Source of the DNA: Desmonostoc vinosum HA7617-LM4
GTDB lineage: Bacteria; Cyanobacteriota; Cyanobacteriia; Cyanobacteriales; Nostocaceae
Reading direction: 5' to 3'
DNA length: 64,000 nt
Assembly (NCBI GenBank): GCA_019359515.1
Contig: JAHHHC010000026.1
Location: 1 to 64,000, forward strand
Positions 7,737-16,330 of the stretch are shown here, piece by piece. The translations under genes and the position numbers were made by a program. The notes under the pieces are model-generated. The model was given only the letters and a program-made list of their open reading frames with translations, had not been told where the DNA came from and searched no databases. Positions within the stretch are counted from its first letter, which is position 1. Every line of letters begins with the position of its first letter.

Positions 7737-9014
7737 TCACAATAGGTTTTTCTTAAACGCAAAAGCTGCTTCAAAATCAGGAATTTCTCTAGCTATAAAT
7801 TCTACAAATTCAAAGGGAGAGATATAAGGATCTTGAGCTAAAATCTCTTCTATAACTAAATTTGCCATGGGGCCGATGTGATAAGCTAACTCTTGTTGAC
7901 AGCGTTGGATAAATCCTGGATTGAGTGAAGGCTGTTGTGCAATTTGCTGAACCTGTGGGATAAATCCTGGATTGAGTGAAGGTTGTTGTGCAATTTGCTG
8001 AACCTGTGGGATACCGGATAGATTATTTATCTGGTTATCTTGGTTATACAAATATGGCATTGTTTCTGTAGCTTGATATTCAGGAGCAAATACACTAGGA
8101 GGTAATTCTACAACTTTTGCAGACAGCGTTATGATTTCTGGCTGTCCCAAGCGCTTTAAATCGTTGAGAACTTCACTCGCTGTTTGATATCGCTTGTTGG
8201 GTGTATCTGCTAGCATGTGGTCTATGATTAAAGCGAAAGCATTACTCACATCAGCGTAAGAACGCCATTTCCACTCTAAAGAATACTGATCCATTAGTAA
8301 AGATGGGTCTCTACCTGTGAGTAGTACAATAGTTGTGACTCCCAAAGCGTACAGGTCACTACCAGGGGAACACAAACCTAAGCTAATCTGTTCACGAGGA
8401 GCATATCCCACTTTACCAACAAGAGACATTTTGCCGACAAAGGTAATTTGCTCAGAACTTTTTCCCTCATTGAATTCAGCAATTTGCTTTCCCACACCGA
8501 AATCAATTAACACTGGCAAATCTTTACCTTCAGGTAACATGATATTGTCAGGAGAAATATCTCGATGGATAATGTTGTGCTGGTGGACATATTCTAAAAC
8601 AGGTAGCAAATTCAGCAGCCACTCTGTAGCTTCCTGTTCAGAAAATGTTGCTCCTTGACGTTGGCGTTCTGCCAGCAGTCTCGAATATGTTTTACCATCG
8701 ACATATTCTTGCACTAAGAACAGCCTTCCCTCTCCTTCAAAACAAGCTAAAAATCTGGGAATTTGCGGATGTTGCAACTGATGAAGAATTTTTGCTTCTA
8801 CTTTGAATAAGTTGCGAGATTTCTCTAGTCCATTTTCTCCTGTACCAATGGGTGCAAATTCCTTGAGGACGCAAGCTTCGTTAAAGCGTCGAGTATCAAA
8901 CGCCAAATAAGTTCTTCCTAAACCGCCTTGTCCCAAAAGTTTTTGGATAATATAACGATTATCGATTAGAGTTCCAGCAGTTATTTCTGCTCGTGTCAAA
9001 GGAGACTGTGACAT
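7737..9014 (-). CDS. Ser/Thr protein kinase with C-terminal helical domain
   Basis: 425 aa. Hanks-type kinase domain (about 20-285) with GQGGLG (28-33), Lys51, HRDISPDN and IDFGVGKQ. The family-typical Lys after HRD is replaced (HRDIS rather than HRDLK), a pattern also seen in other cyanobacterial kinases. Residues about 330-366 contain a 17-residue unit (PQVQQIAQQPSLNPGFI) repeated in tandem, matching a 51-bp DNA duplication at about 7909-8011. The C-terminus (CQQELAYHIGPMANLVIEEIL...) is a helical domain seen on other cyanobacterial kinases, function unknown to me. It is convergent with the haem sensor. Confidence 0.93.
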   Translation of the reverse strand: MSQSPLTRAEITAGTLIDNRYIIQKLLGQGGLGRTYLAFDTRRFNEACVLKEFAPIGTGENGLEKSRNLFKVEAKILHQLQHPQIPRFLACFEGEGRLFLVQEYVDGKTYSRLLAERQRQGATFSEQEATEWLLNLLPVLEYVHQHNIIHRDISPDNIMLPEGKDLPVLIDFGVGKQIAEFNEGKSSEQITFVGKMSLVGKVGYAPREQISLGLCSPGSDLYALGVTTIVLLTGRDPSLLMDQYSLEWKWRSYADVSNAFALIIDHMLADTPNKRYQTASEVLNDLKRLGQPEIITLSAKVVELPPSVFAPEYQATETMPYLYNQDNQINNLSGIPQVQQIAQQPSLNPGFIPQVQQIAQQPSLNPGFIQRCQQELAYHIGPMANLVIEEILAQDPYISPFEFVEFIAREIPDFEAAFAFKKNLL

Positions 9015-9664
9015 GTCATCGCACTCCTAGCGATTATATTGATAAATTATCGATTTATTGAAGAAAATAGAAACTCTAGCCGATAAAAGCTTGTATGATC
9101 TCTAAAACTGAGGTTAGCACCACTATTGAGGCGAGAAAATACATTTTTCTACAATCTGTTGATGGTGTTGTGTAACCAAACAAACGATTTTTTGCCCTGA
9201 GTAGTTTTCAGCAATACTGCTCGTATTTAGATATTTTAGCAACCGAAAACATCAGCAGTGTCTGCGGTAATGTCTGCGGGTGCTTCTGCCTGCTGTTGCC
9301 TTTCACAATTAACAGCACCTTACCTCTAGTAACTTAGTTGGCACTAAGGTTTGGAATAAAAGAAAACGGAGTGACACATGATTTTTGGAAAGGTTGAAGT
9401 CGCTGTAGACTTGCTAGAGATAAGTATTATATATATTTCAAGTGCAAAATATGCGATCGCTCTCAAAAATTAACTTTTTTGTAACTTAATGCTGTGATTA
9501 AATAACTACCTCAGCGTTGGTTACAAAAGCTATCGGTTAAAGTGACAATAATTATGCCTGATTGATGTGAATTAAACACACCTCTTATCCAACAAGGGTT
9601 TCTAGATTAGTCCAAAATCATTATTTGAAGACTATCTATAAAATACAAGGGTTTGCTGACTTAA
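9015..9664. other. 650-bp intergenic region
   Basis: No convincing gene. One 31-codon frame (9378-9473, +) starts with ATG 6 nt after GGAGTG and could encode a tiny hydrophobic peptide, but it has no recognisable family. One HIP1-type GCGATCGC lies near 9454. Otherwise nothing is seen. Confidence 0.4.
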
Positions 9665-10486
9665 TTAACCCAAATCATCAGGATTCACGCCTAGCTGACG
9701 TAAACGTTCTGCTAGTTGTTCCGCTTTTCTTTTTGCTTGTTCAGCCTCTTGTCTAGCCTCTCTAGCCTCTTGTTGAGCAAGAATAACTCGTTCGGTGGCT
9801 GCGGCAACTTCCTCGCTGGGTTCGGGAATTAACTCTCCTGATAAAGTGAACCACCTCAGCCACAACCTTTCAATATCTCGAAATGACCCTTGCCATAAGC
9901 CTAAACTTAAATCTATCTCTGGCATTAGTAAGCGTCCATCAGTCAAATTCATAGCTTCGTAGTGACCGCCTACTAAGTGAAATGCTTGGAGTTCATTAGT
10001 ATAGCGACTAAACACGACATAATAGGGAATCCTCAGAATTCGTTCATAAACTTCCCATTTGCTAGGAGGTTTATTTGGGGAACTTGTTTTGATACCTAAA
10101 TCTTCGTCTTCTGTACCTGGAGATAATAACTCTACAATCACAAAGGGATTAGCAGGCTCTTGCCAAGTTACATAACTTAAACGTAAGTCTTTACCTTTAT
10201 ATAATTTTGATACTCCAACTGCACCAAACCAATCGGGGCGTTTGTACCATAAAGGATGCTGGATAGTGTAGTAAAGATTGAGATCAGCAGCACTATAAAC
10301 TAGTTCTGGATTCCAGTTAATCGGCTGAAAAGTTAAATATAAAAGTAAAGGCTGTAAAAAGTGAAAATCATCCGGCAAACCTGGTTCCTCTGGGTTATCA
10401 CTAGGTAAATCATACATTGTTGGCAGGGTTTCCCAAGGTGGCAGTGGAGGGTCAGATTGCGGTATGAAGGGAGGATAAAAAGTCAT
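9665..10486 (-). CDS. Uma2 (DUF820) family endonuclease-like protein
   Basis: 273 aa. Uma2/DUF820 domain of the PD-(D/E)XK nuclease superfamily (about 30-205). PDWFGAVGVSK and the VIVELLSPGTEDED segment supply the acidic residues, and KWEVYERILRIPYYVVF forms the typical third block. Residues 225-268 are a charged coiled coil rich in Ala, Glu and Arg (EVAAATERVILAQQEAR...). Such genes are abundant in cyanobacteria, often with no known partner. Its cellular role is unknown. The gene stands alone. Confidence 0.92.
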   Translation of the reverse strand: MTFYPPFIPQSDPPLPPWETLPTMYDLPSDNPEEPGLPDDFHFLQPLLLYLTFQPINWNPELVYSAADLNLYYTIQHPLWYKRPDWFGAVGVSKLYKGKDLRLSYVTWQEPANPFVIVELLSPGTEDEDLGIKTSSPNKPPSKWEVYERILRIPYYVVFSRYTNELQAFHLVGGHYEAMNLTDGRLLMPEIDLSLGLWQGSFRDIERLWLRWFTLSGELIPEPSEEVAAATERVILAQQEAREARQEAEQAKRKAEQLAERLRQLGVNPDDLG

Positions 10487-10685
10487 AATATATTTTTTTT
10501 GATTTTTGATTGAGAAAAACGGTTCTTATTAATTTTATAACTTTGCACTTGAGTACAAGCTTACTTTTAAATAAGATGCGTTAATATCACAACAAACTAA
10601 TCATCTCCCTACTACCCATTTTTAAGACAGCTACTCACAGAAAAAAACCACAGCTATGATATCAAAATACTTCTTCCCCCACTCC

Positions 10686-11447
10686 CTATTCCAGTAAATC
10701 GGGTTCATCGCGCACAATTCTGTCATAAAGCGGTTGAAAGCCAAACCAACCACTGATATGTGACCCCACTTGACTTTGTGTTAAACGAGCTGTTTCGTGA
10801 TTAATGATCCTGGGTCTACCCGCAGCTTCTGCTAATAGTTGGGCTTGACACGATCGCTCAAGGTTAAAATACCATGAAGCTGCTTCATCCACTGAATGTC
10901 CTACAGTGAGAATGCCATGGTTACGTAAAATCAAAGCTTTCTTCTCGCCTAAAGTTTCAGCTATTTGCTGACCTTCGGAAATATCCACTACCACACCTGT
11001 ATAGTCATCATACAGCGCATGATCTTCGTAGAAAGCGCAGGAGTCTTGTGTGAGCGGATCGATTAGGCGACCGATACTAGACCAAGCTTTAGCATAAATT
11101 GAATGGGCGTGCGCTGCGGCAATAATATCGGGTCGAGCTTCATGAATTTGAGAATGGATAGCAAAGGCAGATTGATTCACGGGTTGATCGCCTTTAACAA
11201 CTTCCCCCTCTTTGTCAACTAAAATCAAGTCGGAAACTCGGATATGTCCGAAGTATGTCCCAAAAGGATTTACCCAAAAATGATCTGTAAACTCAGGATC
11301 GCGAGCTGTAATATGACCTGCAATTCCCTCAGTAAATCCAAATCGAGCAAACAGGCGAAAAGCAGCGGCTAGGCGTTGCTTGCGATGCAAGCGTTCTTCC
11401 TCAACTCGCTCGAATACAGGAGGTTGTGGCCTTTCAAGTTTGGGCAT
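10686..11447 (-). CDS. Class II aldolase/adducin family protein
   Basis: 253 aa from the ATG at 11447 (MPKLERPQPP), which has GAGA upstream. An earlier in-frame ATG at 11492 would add 15 residues. Class II aldolase fold with Zn-ligand histidines in AHAHS and in HGILTVGHSVDEAA, plus EGIAGHITARDPE near the N-terminus. Related proteins include L-fuculose-phosphate aldolase and ribulose-5-phosphate 4-epimerase, but the substrate cannot be assigned from sequence. No sugar-pathway neighbours are present. Confidence 0.9.
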   Translation of the reverse strand: MPKLERPQPPVFERVEEERLHRKQRLAAAFRLFARFGFTEGIAGHITARDPEFTDHFWVNPFGTYFGHIRVSDLILVDKEGEVVKGDQPVNQSAFAIHSQIHEARPDIIAAAHAHSIYAKAWSSIGRLIDPLTQDSCAFYEDHALYDDYTGVVVDISEGQQIAETLGEKKALILRNHGILTVGHSVDEAASWYFNLERSCQAQLLAEAAGRPRIINHETARLTQSQVGSHISGWFGFQPLYDRIVRDEPDLLE

Positions 11448-11995
11448 ATTTTCTCTGTTTTTTATAGGGAACATTAGAAATTTCCAGAACAAAACAACTT
11501 AACGCTGTGAAATTCTGGTGTGAACTGGTGACGTTAAATGCAGCCGATGTCATTGTCCAAGAAATAACTCAACACGGATGAACTCTAAGATATTTTTTTT
11601 ACGACGTGATATCTATCACTATTTAAAAATTAGCGGCAGTAGATATCGCCTGGTTGCAGCGATCGCACTTTCAACAATTTTAATTGTGCATATGCTTTTC
11701 AATCATTTTTAGATTTTTTTAATATTTAGTGCCTGATTAGATCAATTAGACCACAATTGCGAGCGATCGCATCTCTCATTAGGTCTACTTTTTTAGATAA
11801 ATATTGATTACAAATTACTTAATAGATACATGAGGGAGGCGGGGATGAGGAGACGCGGGGACGCGGGGACGCGGAGAATAATCAATGACAATTCCTAATT
11901 CCTCATTCCCCTTCTCCTCATTCCCCTTCATTTATCTTAAAAATAGAAGGCTTGCTCCCCCTGCCCTTTCTCACAACAGAAGGAATCTAGGATTA
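11448..11995. other. Intergenic region with GC-rich octamer repeats
   Basis: Divergent promoter region. At about 11843-11876 is an array of the octamer GGGGACGC, followed by TTCCTCATTCCCC-type units that run into the leader of the oxidoreductase gene. Two HIP1 sites are present (11659 and 11763 areas). No other gene is seen. Confidence 0.6.
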
Positions 11996-13063
11996 ATGAC
12001 ACACCTATTTGAACCACTCAAGATTCGTGAAATTACCTTTCGCAATCGCATCGCTGTTTCACCGATGTGTCAATACTCAAGTACAGATGGATATGCCAAT
12101 GACTGGCATTTGGTTCATTTAGCTTCTCGTGCAGTTGGTGGTGCAGCTGTAGTCCTAACAGAGGCCGCAGCTGTTGAGCCTCGTGGGCGCATTAGTCCAC
12201 AAGATTTGGGAATCTGGTCAGACGCACATATAGACACTTTAGCCAAGACTGTCGAAATAATTCATAACCTTGGCTCTGTTGCAGGTATTCAACTCGCTCA
12301 TGCAGGTAGAAAGGCTAGTACTGCTAAACCAAGTAAAGGAGGAAAAGCACTAGATGAATCTCAGGAAGGTTGGCGTCCTGTGGTTTCGAGTAGTGCGATC
12401 GCTTTTAGCAAAGATAGCCCAGTACCTGAAGCTCTCACTCTCGTCGGCATTCAGCAAGTGATTGACGCCTTTGTGGAAGCTGCTAAACGTTCTCTGCAAG
12501 CTGGATTCAAGGTAATTGAAATCCATGCTGCCCATGGTTACTTGCTGCATCAATTTCTCTCACCTTTGGCTAACCATCGCACAGATAATTATGGTGGTAG
12601 CTTTGAAAACCGTACCCGTCTGTTGAGAGAGGTTGTTCAAGGAGTGCGAGAGGTGTGGCCACAGACAAATCCACTTTGGGTACGCGTCTCTGCAACTGAT
12701 TGGGTGGAAAAGGGTTGGGATATAGAGCAAAGCATAGCTTTGAGTAGCAAACTCAAGTATTTGGGAGTTGACCTCATTGACTGTTCTTCAGGGGGTATCA
12801 TACCGGGCATCAACATCCCGGTTAAACCCAGTTATCAGACTAATTTTGCTGAACGTATTCGCAAAGAAGCAAATATTTATACAGGAGCCGTAGGTTTAAT
12901 TACATCCCCCGAACAAGCAGATCAGATTATTCGTACAGGAGCAGCTGATGTAGTGTTGTTGGGGCGCGAACTGCTGCGTAATCCCTACTGGCCGCACCTT
13001 GCGGCTAAACAGCTAGGACATGAGAAACTCTGGCCTGTGCAATATGACCGAGCTTGGGTGTGA
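11996..13063 (+). CDS. Old-yellow-enzyme NADH:flavin oxidoreductase (YqjM-like)
   Basis: 355 aa. FMN-binding TIM barrel. SPMCQYSSTDG near the N-terminus, the HAAHGYLLHQFLSP segment and YGGSFENRTR are characteristic of the YqjM/NamA branch that reduces activated C=C bonds with NADPH. The C-terminal phosphate-binding part is LITSPEQADQIIRTGAADVVLLGRELL. An upstream ATG at 11885 would add 37 residues encoded by TTCCTCATTCCCC repeats, so the ATG at 11996, which follows GAAGGAATC, is chosen. An STRR array starts 2 nt after the stop codon. Confidence 0.95.
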   Translation: MTHLFEPLKIREITFRNRIAVSPMCQYSSTDGYANDWHLVHLASRAVGGAAVVLTEAAAVEPRGRISPQDLGIWSDAHIDTLAKTVEIIHNLGSVAGIQLAHAGRKASTAKPSKGGKALDESQEGWRPVVSSSAIAFSKDSPVPEALTLVGIQQVIDAFVEAAKRSLQAGFKVIEIHAAHGYLLHQFLSPLANHRTDNYGGSFENRTRLLREVVQGVREVWPQTNPLWVRVSATDWVEKGWDIEQSIALSSKLKYLGVDLIDCSSGGIIPGINIPVKPSYQTNFAERIRKEANIYTGAVGLITSPEQADQIIRTGAADVVLLGRELLRNPYWPHLAAKQLGHEKLWPVQYDRAWV

Positions 13064-13064
13064 G

Positions 13065-13169
13065 GACTGGGGACTGGGGACTGGGGACTGGGGACTGGGG
13101 ACTGGGGACTGGGGACTGGGGACTGGGGAATGGGGAATGGGGACTGGGGACTGGGGACTGGGGAATGGG
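13065..13169. repeat. GGGGACT STRR array
   Basis: About 15 tandem heptamers (GGGGACT with a few GGGGAAT) beginning immediately after the oxidoreductase stop and ending before the terminator at 13191-13213. Confidence 0.95.
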
Positions 13170-13190
13170 GCAATATGGTTAAGCTAAAAA

Positions 13191-13213
13191 CAAAAAAACC
13201 CGCCATGGCGGGG
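13191..13213 (-). terminator. Intrinsic terminator of the 51-aa gene
   Basis: On the minus strand CCCGCCATGGCGGG forms a hairpin directly followed by seven Ts. It lies 34 nt after the stop of the gene at 13247-13402. Confidence 0.85.
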
Positions 13214-13246
13214 TCATACACAAACTATGAACTATAAATATTACAT

Positions 13247-13402
13247 CTAGCTGAAATGCTTCATTTCTGCTTCCAGCTGACGAATTAGCTTTTCGTTGCC
13301 TTGCGCTCTGGCTACTTGTAGGCGATGCTCTATGCTTCTTTGAATATTTGCTCTGTGAGTTTGTTGAGCTTTGCGAGCAATTTGTAGTCTGCTTTGGTTC
13401 AT
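13247..13402 (-). CDS. 51-aa charged small protein, PirA-like candidate
   Basis: Begins MNQSRLQIARKAQQTHR and ends LIRQLEAEMKHFS. It is strongly helical and rich in Arg, Gln and Ala. AGAGG lies 9 nt before the ATG, a strong terminator follows the stop, and a GTA-N8-TAC NtcA box lies 58 nt upstream, so expression as a nitrogen-controlled gene is well supported. Size, composition and NtcA control fit PirA (Ssr0692 family, a PII-interacting regulator of arginine synthesis), but I cannot confirm this by alignment. It could be another small conserved cyanobacterial protein. Confidence 0.8.
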   Translation of the reverse strand: MNQSRLQIARKAQQTHRANIQRSIEHRLQVARAQGNEKLIRQLEAEMKHFS

Positions 13403-13459
13403 AGTATTACCTCTTTAATTTTTATTTATGTCTTGTATCCCTAACATAACACAAATTTG

Positions 13460-13473
13460 GTAACTGTTGCTAC
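13460..13473. promoter_or_regulatory. NtcA-type box between divergent genes
   Basis: The sequence is GTA, eight bases, TAC, a perfect match to the NtcA consensus GTA-N8-TAC. On the minus strand a TATGTT (13448-13443) lies 11 nt downstream, which would put the box over the -35 region (repressor-like). Alternatively, TACAAG follows at 22 nt, the spacing of NtcA-activated promoters. Both are possible. It could also affect the divergent gene starting at 13512. Confidence 0.6.
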
Positions 13474-13511
13474 AGAAATTATTCATTTATTATAAAACTA
13501 AATGGTCAACT

Positions 13512-14312
13512 ATGTCCAAAAGTCAGATCGATCAACATACACTCCTGACCTTACTCAGCGATTTTGGCGATCGCGATGTATACGTGGGTGTTATGAAAGG
13601 GGTGATTGCTCAAATCAATCCTGGGTTAAAGGTGGTGGATTTGACACACCAAATTCCACCACAAAACATTGCCGCAGCCAGGTTTTGCTTGATGAATGCT
13701 TACTCTTATTTCCCGGTGGGGACAGTGCATGTAGCAGTGGTAGATCCGGGCGTGGGCAGTCAACGACGAGCGATCGCTGTAGAATTTGCTCAAGGGTTTT
13801 TGGTTGGCCCAGATAATGGTATCTTCAGCGGCATACTCAGTCAAAGCCAAGCGATCGCAGCAGTTGAACTCACAAACCCCCATTTTTGGAGAACTTCGCA
13901 ACCCAGTAGCACATTCCACGGTAGAGATATTTTTGCCCCAGTCGGAGCTAATCTTGCTAGTGGTGTTTCTCTCAAACAATTAGGACAAGAAATAGATTTA
14001 GCAACTCTAGTACAGTTAGATATCGACTCGCTGCAAATCACCACAACTGGTATAGCTGGTTGTATTCAATACATTGACCACTTTGGCAACTTAGTTAGCA
14101 ACATTTCAGGTAGTTATGTTCAAGGCAAAGCTTGGTGTGTGCAAATTGCTGAACTGACAATCATGGGGTGTGAAACTTACAGCGATGTCAAAACTGGCGA
14201 GGCGATCGCTTTAGTTGGTAGTCACGGCTGGGTAGAAATTGCCATCAATGGCGGGAATGCACATACACAGTTACAGATTAACTGGCAAGATGGTTTATTG
14301 GTCATTATTTAA
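13512..14312 (+). CDS. SAM hydroxide adenosyltransferase (DUF62)
   Basis: 266 aa from the ATG at 13512. Earlier starts only add residues read from the promoter region. DUF62/SAM-AMT fold, which hydrolyses S-adenosylmethionine to adenosine and methionine. LLSDFGDRDVYVGVMKG, the VVDPGVGSQRRAIAV segment and FHGRDIFAPVGANLASG are the conserved motifs, and the C-terminal domain has YIDHFGNLVSNI. It overlaps the convergent 60-aa gene by 18 bp at its 3' end. Confidence 0.93.
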   Translation: MSKSQIDQHTLLTLLSDFGDRDVYVGVMKGVIAQINPGLKVVDLTHQIPPQNIAAARFCLMNAYSYFPVGTVHVAVVDPGVGSQRRAIAVEFAQGFLVGPDNGIFSGILSQSQAIAAVELTNPHFWRTSQPSSTFHGRDIFAPVGANLASGVSLKQLGQEIDLATLVQLDIDSLQITTTGIAGCIQYIDHFGNLVSNISGSYVQGKAWCVQIAELTIMGCETYSDVKTGEAIALVGSHGWVEIAINGGNAHTQLQINWQDGLLVII

Positions 14313-14477
14313 TACACCTGCTTCTTTTTCAATCCTATCTAGTGCCCGTTTAGCACGAAAAACAACTTTTAAATAAGTTAACTGACTATTCCAGGATGAA
14401 CGAGGTAATAGAGTTGCTTGAGACTCAGAAGTAGTTATATTTTCTGAAGAGATGGAATCAAGAGAAATATCATTCAT
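14295..14477 (-). CDS. 60-aa protein at the end of the RiPP operon (PlpY-like candidate)
   Basis: Begins MNDISLDSISSEN and has a basic helical centre (QLTYLKVVFRAKRALDRIEKEAG). It starts 21 nt after the radical SAM gene on the same strand, with no strong ribosome site. In known tyramine-excising splicease clusters (PlpX/PlpY, PcpX/PcpY) the radical SAM enzyme needs a small partner encoded next to it. This protein has the right size and position, but homology is not shown here. The alternative is a stand-alone small ORF. Its 3' end overlaps the convergent gene ending at 14312. Confidence 0.65.
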   Translation of the reverse strand: MNDISLDSISSENITTSESQATLLPRSSWNSQLTYLKVVFRAKRALDRIEKEAGVLNNDQ

Positions 14478-14498
14478 AGCAGTAGTATTTTATCGCTT

Positions 14499-15764
14499 TT
14501 AATAACTGGAACTAACCAAGGATGGTACTAAATTAGGTTCTTCTTCCCAACCTTCTGGCCATTGAATTTTGTCGGCGGTAAAGTGAAGCGGATCATTTTC
14601 TGGCCAAGGAGTATTAATCGGTTCTTCTATCAAAGCAAACTCGCCATTATCAAAGGGATTGCCATCTGCCCGACGTTGAAGATATACTCGCTCCCGGATA
14701 TCGCGTTTTTCTTGAGTGAGGGCACGATAATGACAGTAAGGATTGTTACCTCTCTTATCAAAGAAAACATGAGCAGTCCAACTACAACCACCGCGACAGA
14801 GTTCGGCAAATTCACAAGTTTTGCAGAAACCCCACAAGTGTTCTGTTCCTTTGGGAGTACCTGCTCCCAAATTAAACCGCAGTTCCTCTGTTTCTTCGAT
14901 GATTTTCCGCAGTGAATGGTCGCGGATATTGCCGCCGGTATAAGCTGTAGTCGGCAGTGAGGGACAACCTTTGATAGCGCCATCAGCTTCAATACCTAAA
15001 GCAGCAAGTCCAGCACTGCATCCTTGCCAAAAAGTCCAAGCATCCCCTCCGCCTCTGAGTATTCGCTCATAGGGGCCGTAATAACCGATGTTGTTTCCTG
15101 GCTGCACCTGTACCCCTTCTCGCCTTGCTCGTTGAGCAACACGAGCAATCATGGGGTATACATCAAGTAGTTCATATGGTTGCAGCAAAATTTCACTATT
15201 ATCTGCTGCATTCCCCATGGGAACAGTTAATTGAATTTGCCAAGCAAAAATTCCAGCATCACGTAGATATTCGTAAATACGAGGAAATTCTGGTGCTGAG
15301 AGGCGATTAATTTGAGTATTACAGCCAAAAGAAATACCTGCTTGCTTGAGATGGCTCATGGTCTTAAAGGCCCATTGCCAAGAACCTTGTCTGCCACGGA
15401 TACGGTCATGAGTCGCTTCTAAACCATCAACAGAAACTGACACTACATTAATACCTGCATCTTTCATGCGATGTGCTGTGTCCAGAGTGATACCATAACC
15501 GCCAGTAGTCATACCACACAACATTCCTGCTTTGGTAATTGCTTGGGCAATCTCTAACCAGTCAGGACGCAGAAATGCTTCACCACCAATGATAGTTACT
15601 TCTGTAATTCCCACGTCTGCCATTTGTTTGACTAAATCTAGCGCTTCGGCTGTAGAGAGTTCTTTGGCTCTTGTATGCCCTGCACGAGAACCGCAATGCT
15701 GACAAGCTAGATTACACTTGAGTGTGATTTCCCAAACTGCATAACTAATTCGGCGATAAGTCAT
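14499..15764 (-). CDS. Radical SAM/SPASM RiPP maturase (Nif11-class, splicease-like)
   Basis: 421 aa. The radical SAM core has CX3CX2C (CNLACQHC, Cys17, Cys21, Cys24) for the 4Fe-4S cluster. The C-terminal SPASM part (about 270-380) has Cys in KGCPSL, CKTCEFAELCRGGC and NPYCHYRA for auxiliary clusters. Start ATG has GAGGG about 9 nt upstream. The type corresponds to Nif11-class peptide radical SAM maturases, the group that includes PlpX, which cuts tyramine from X-Tyr-Gly sites to leave an alpha-keto-beta-amino acid. Two Nif11 precursors with such sites lie upstream in the same orientation. Chemistry is inferred from context. Confidence 0.92.
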   Translation of the reverse strand: MTYRRISYAVWEITLKCNLACQHCGSRAGHTRAKELSTAEALDLVKQMADVGITEVTIIGGEAFLRPDWLEIAQAITKAGMLCGMTTGGYGITLDTAHRMKDAGINVVSVSVDGLEATHDRIRGRQGSWQWAFKTMSHLKQAGISFGCNTQINRLSAPEFPRIYEYLRDAGIFAWQIQLTVPMGNAADNSEILLQPYELLDVYPMIARVAQRARREGVQVQPGNNIGYYGPYERILRGGGDAWTFWQGCSAGLAALGIEADGAIKGCPSLPTTAYTGGNIRDHSLRKIIEETEELRFNLGAGTPKGTEHLWGFCKTCEFAELCRGGCSWTAHVFFDKRGNNPYCHYRALTQEKRDIRERVYLQRRADGNPFDNGEFALIEEPINTPWPENDPLHFTADKIQWPEGWEEEPNLVPSLVSSSY

Positions 15765-15796
15765 TATAAATACCCTCTATATAATCTTTTGAGAGA

Positions 15797-15822
15797 AGGA
15801 CGGATGTATGGTCATCCGTCCT
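15797..15822 (-). promoter_or_regulatory. Stem-loop between precursor and maturase genes
   Basis: A perfect 10-bp stem (AGGACGGATG / CATCCGTCCT) with a 6-nt loop, in the 112-bp gap between the second precursor and the radical SAM gene. On the minus strand it is followed by TCTCTC rather than a U-run, so it is more likely a partial terminator or RNA-stabilising element giving more precursor than enzyme. Confidence 0.6.
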
Positions 15823-15876
15823 CATTACAACGGATGTTGCTGATGTTTTTCTAAATATCAAGCCTGTTTAGTGAAT

Positions 15877-16263
15877 TTATGCTAAATCGTCACTTCTGAC
15901 GATTCCATACATCGGCTGCACAATTCCATAAAGAGGTTGAGGGCCAATTGGTGGCCATTTGATGGGTGGCCAAATAACAACTCCGTATAACGGTCGGATA
16001 TCTGGCCGTCCTAGAATTGACGAAGCCCCACCAAAAACAGCTTCTAGTTCTTTTTCATCCAAGTCCTTGAGTTCACCTTCACCAGAGATTGACTCTAATA
16101 CTTGAGTTGTATATTGTTCAAACTCTGCTTGAGTAAAGTCGTAGCCGGCGCTTTTTACAACTTGGCTGCATTCTTCTTTAGTTGTAACTTCCTGCATTTG
16201 AGTGCGGAAAGCTTCATCGTTTGCCAGCCTTGCATAAAAGGCTTGGACATTTTCTAGTGACAT
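15877..16263 (-). CDS. Nif11-leader RiPP precursor with three XYG sites
   Basis: 128 aa. Residues 1-79 are a Nif11-type leader (MSLENVQAFYARLANDEAFR...) ending in Gly78-Gly79, a double-Gly cleavage site. The 49-residue core contains LYG (92-94), LYG (111-113) and MYG (118-120), each followed by Val-Val or Ile-Val, plus a duplicated Trp-Pro-Pro-Ile block. X-Tyr-Gly is the substrate motif of tyramine-excising spliceases, so up to three backbone edits are predicted. AAGGAG lies 7-8 nt before the ATG. No transporter or peptidase gene is found in the operon. Confidence 0.92.
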   Translation of the reverse strand: MSLENVQAFYARLANDEAFRTQMQEVTTKEECSQVVKSAGYDFTQAEFEQYTTQVLESISGEGELKDLDEKELEAVFGGASSILGRPDIRPLYGVVIWPPIKWPPIGPQPLYGIVQPMYGIVRSDDLA

Positions 16264-16330
16264 AAATTTTCTCCTTGTTAAATTGCCTTACTAGATAGCA
16301 ATTGTTTCTATAAACTGAGAATTCTCAGTA

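Noticed and set aside
9378..9473. 31-codon frame after GGAGTG
   Set aside because: Ribosome site is good but the peptide has no family or conserved neighbour; kept only as a note.
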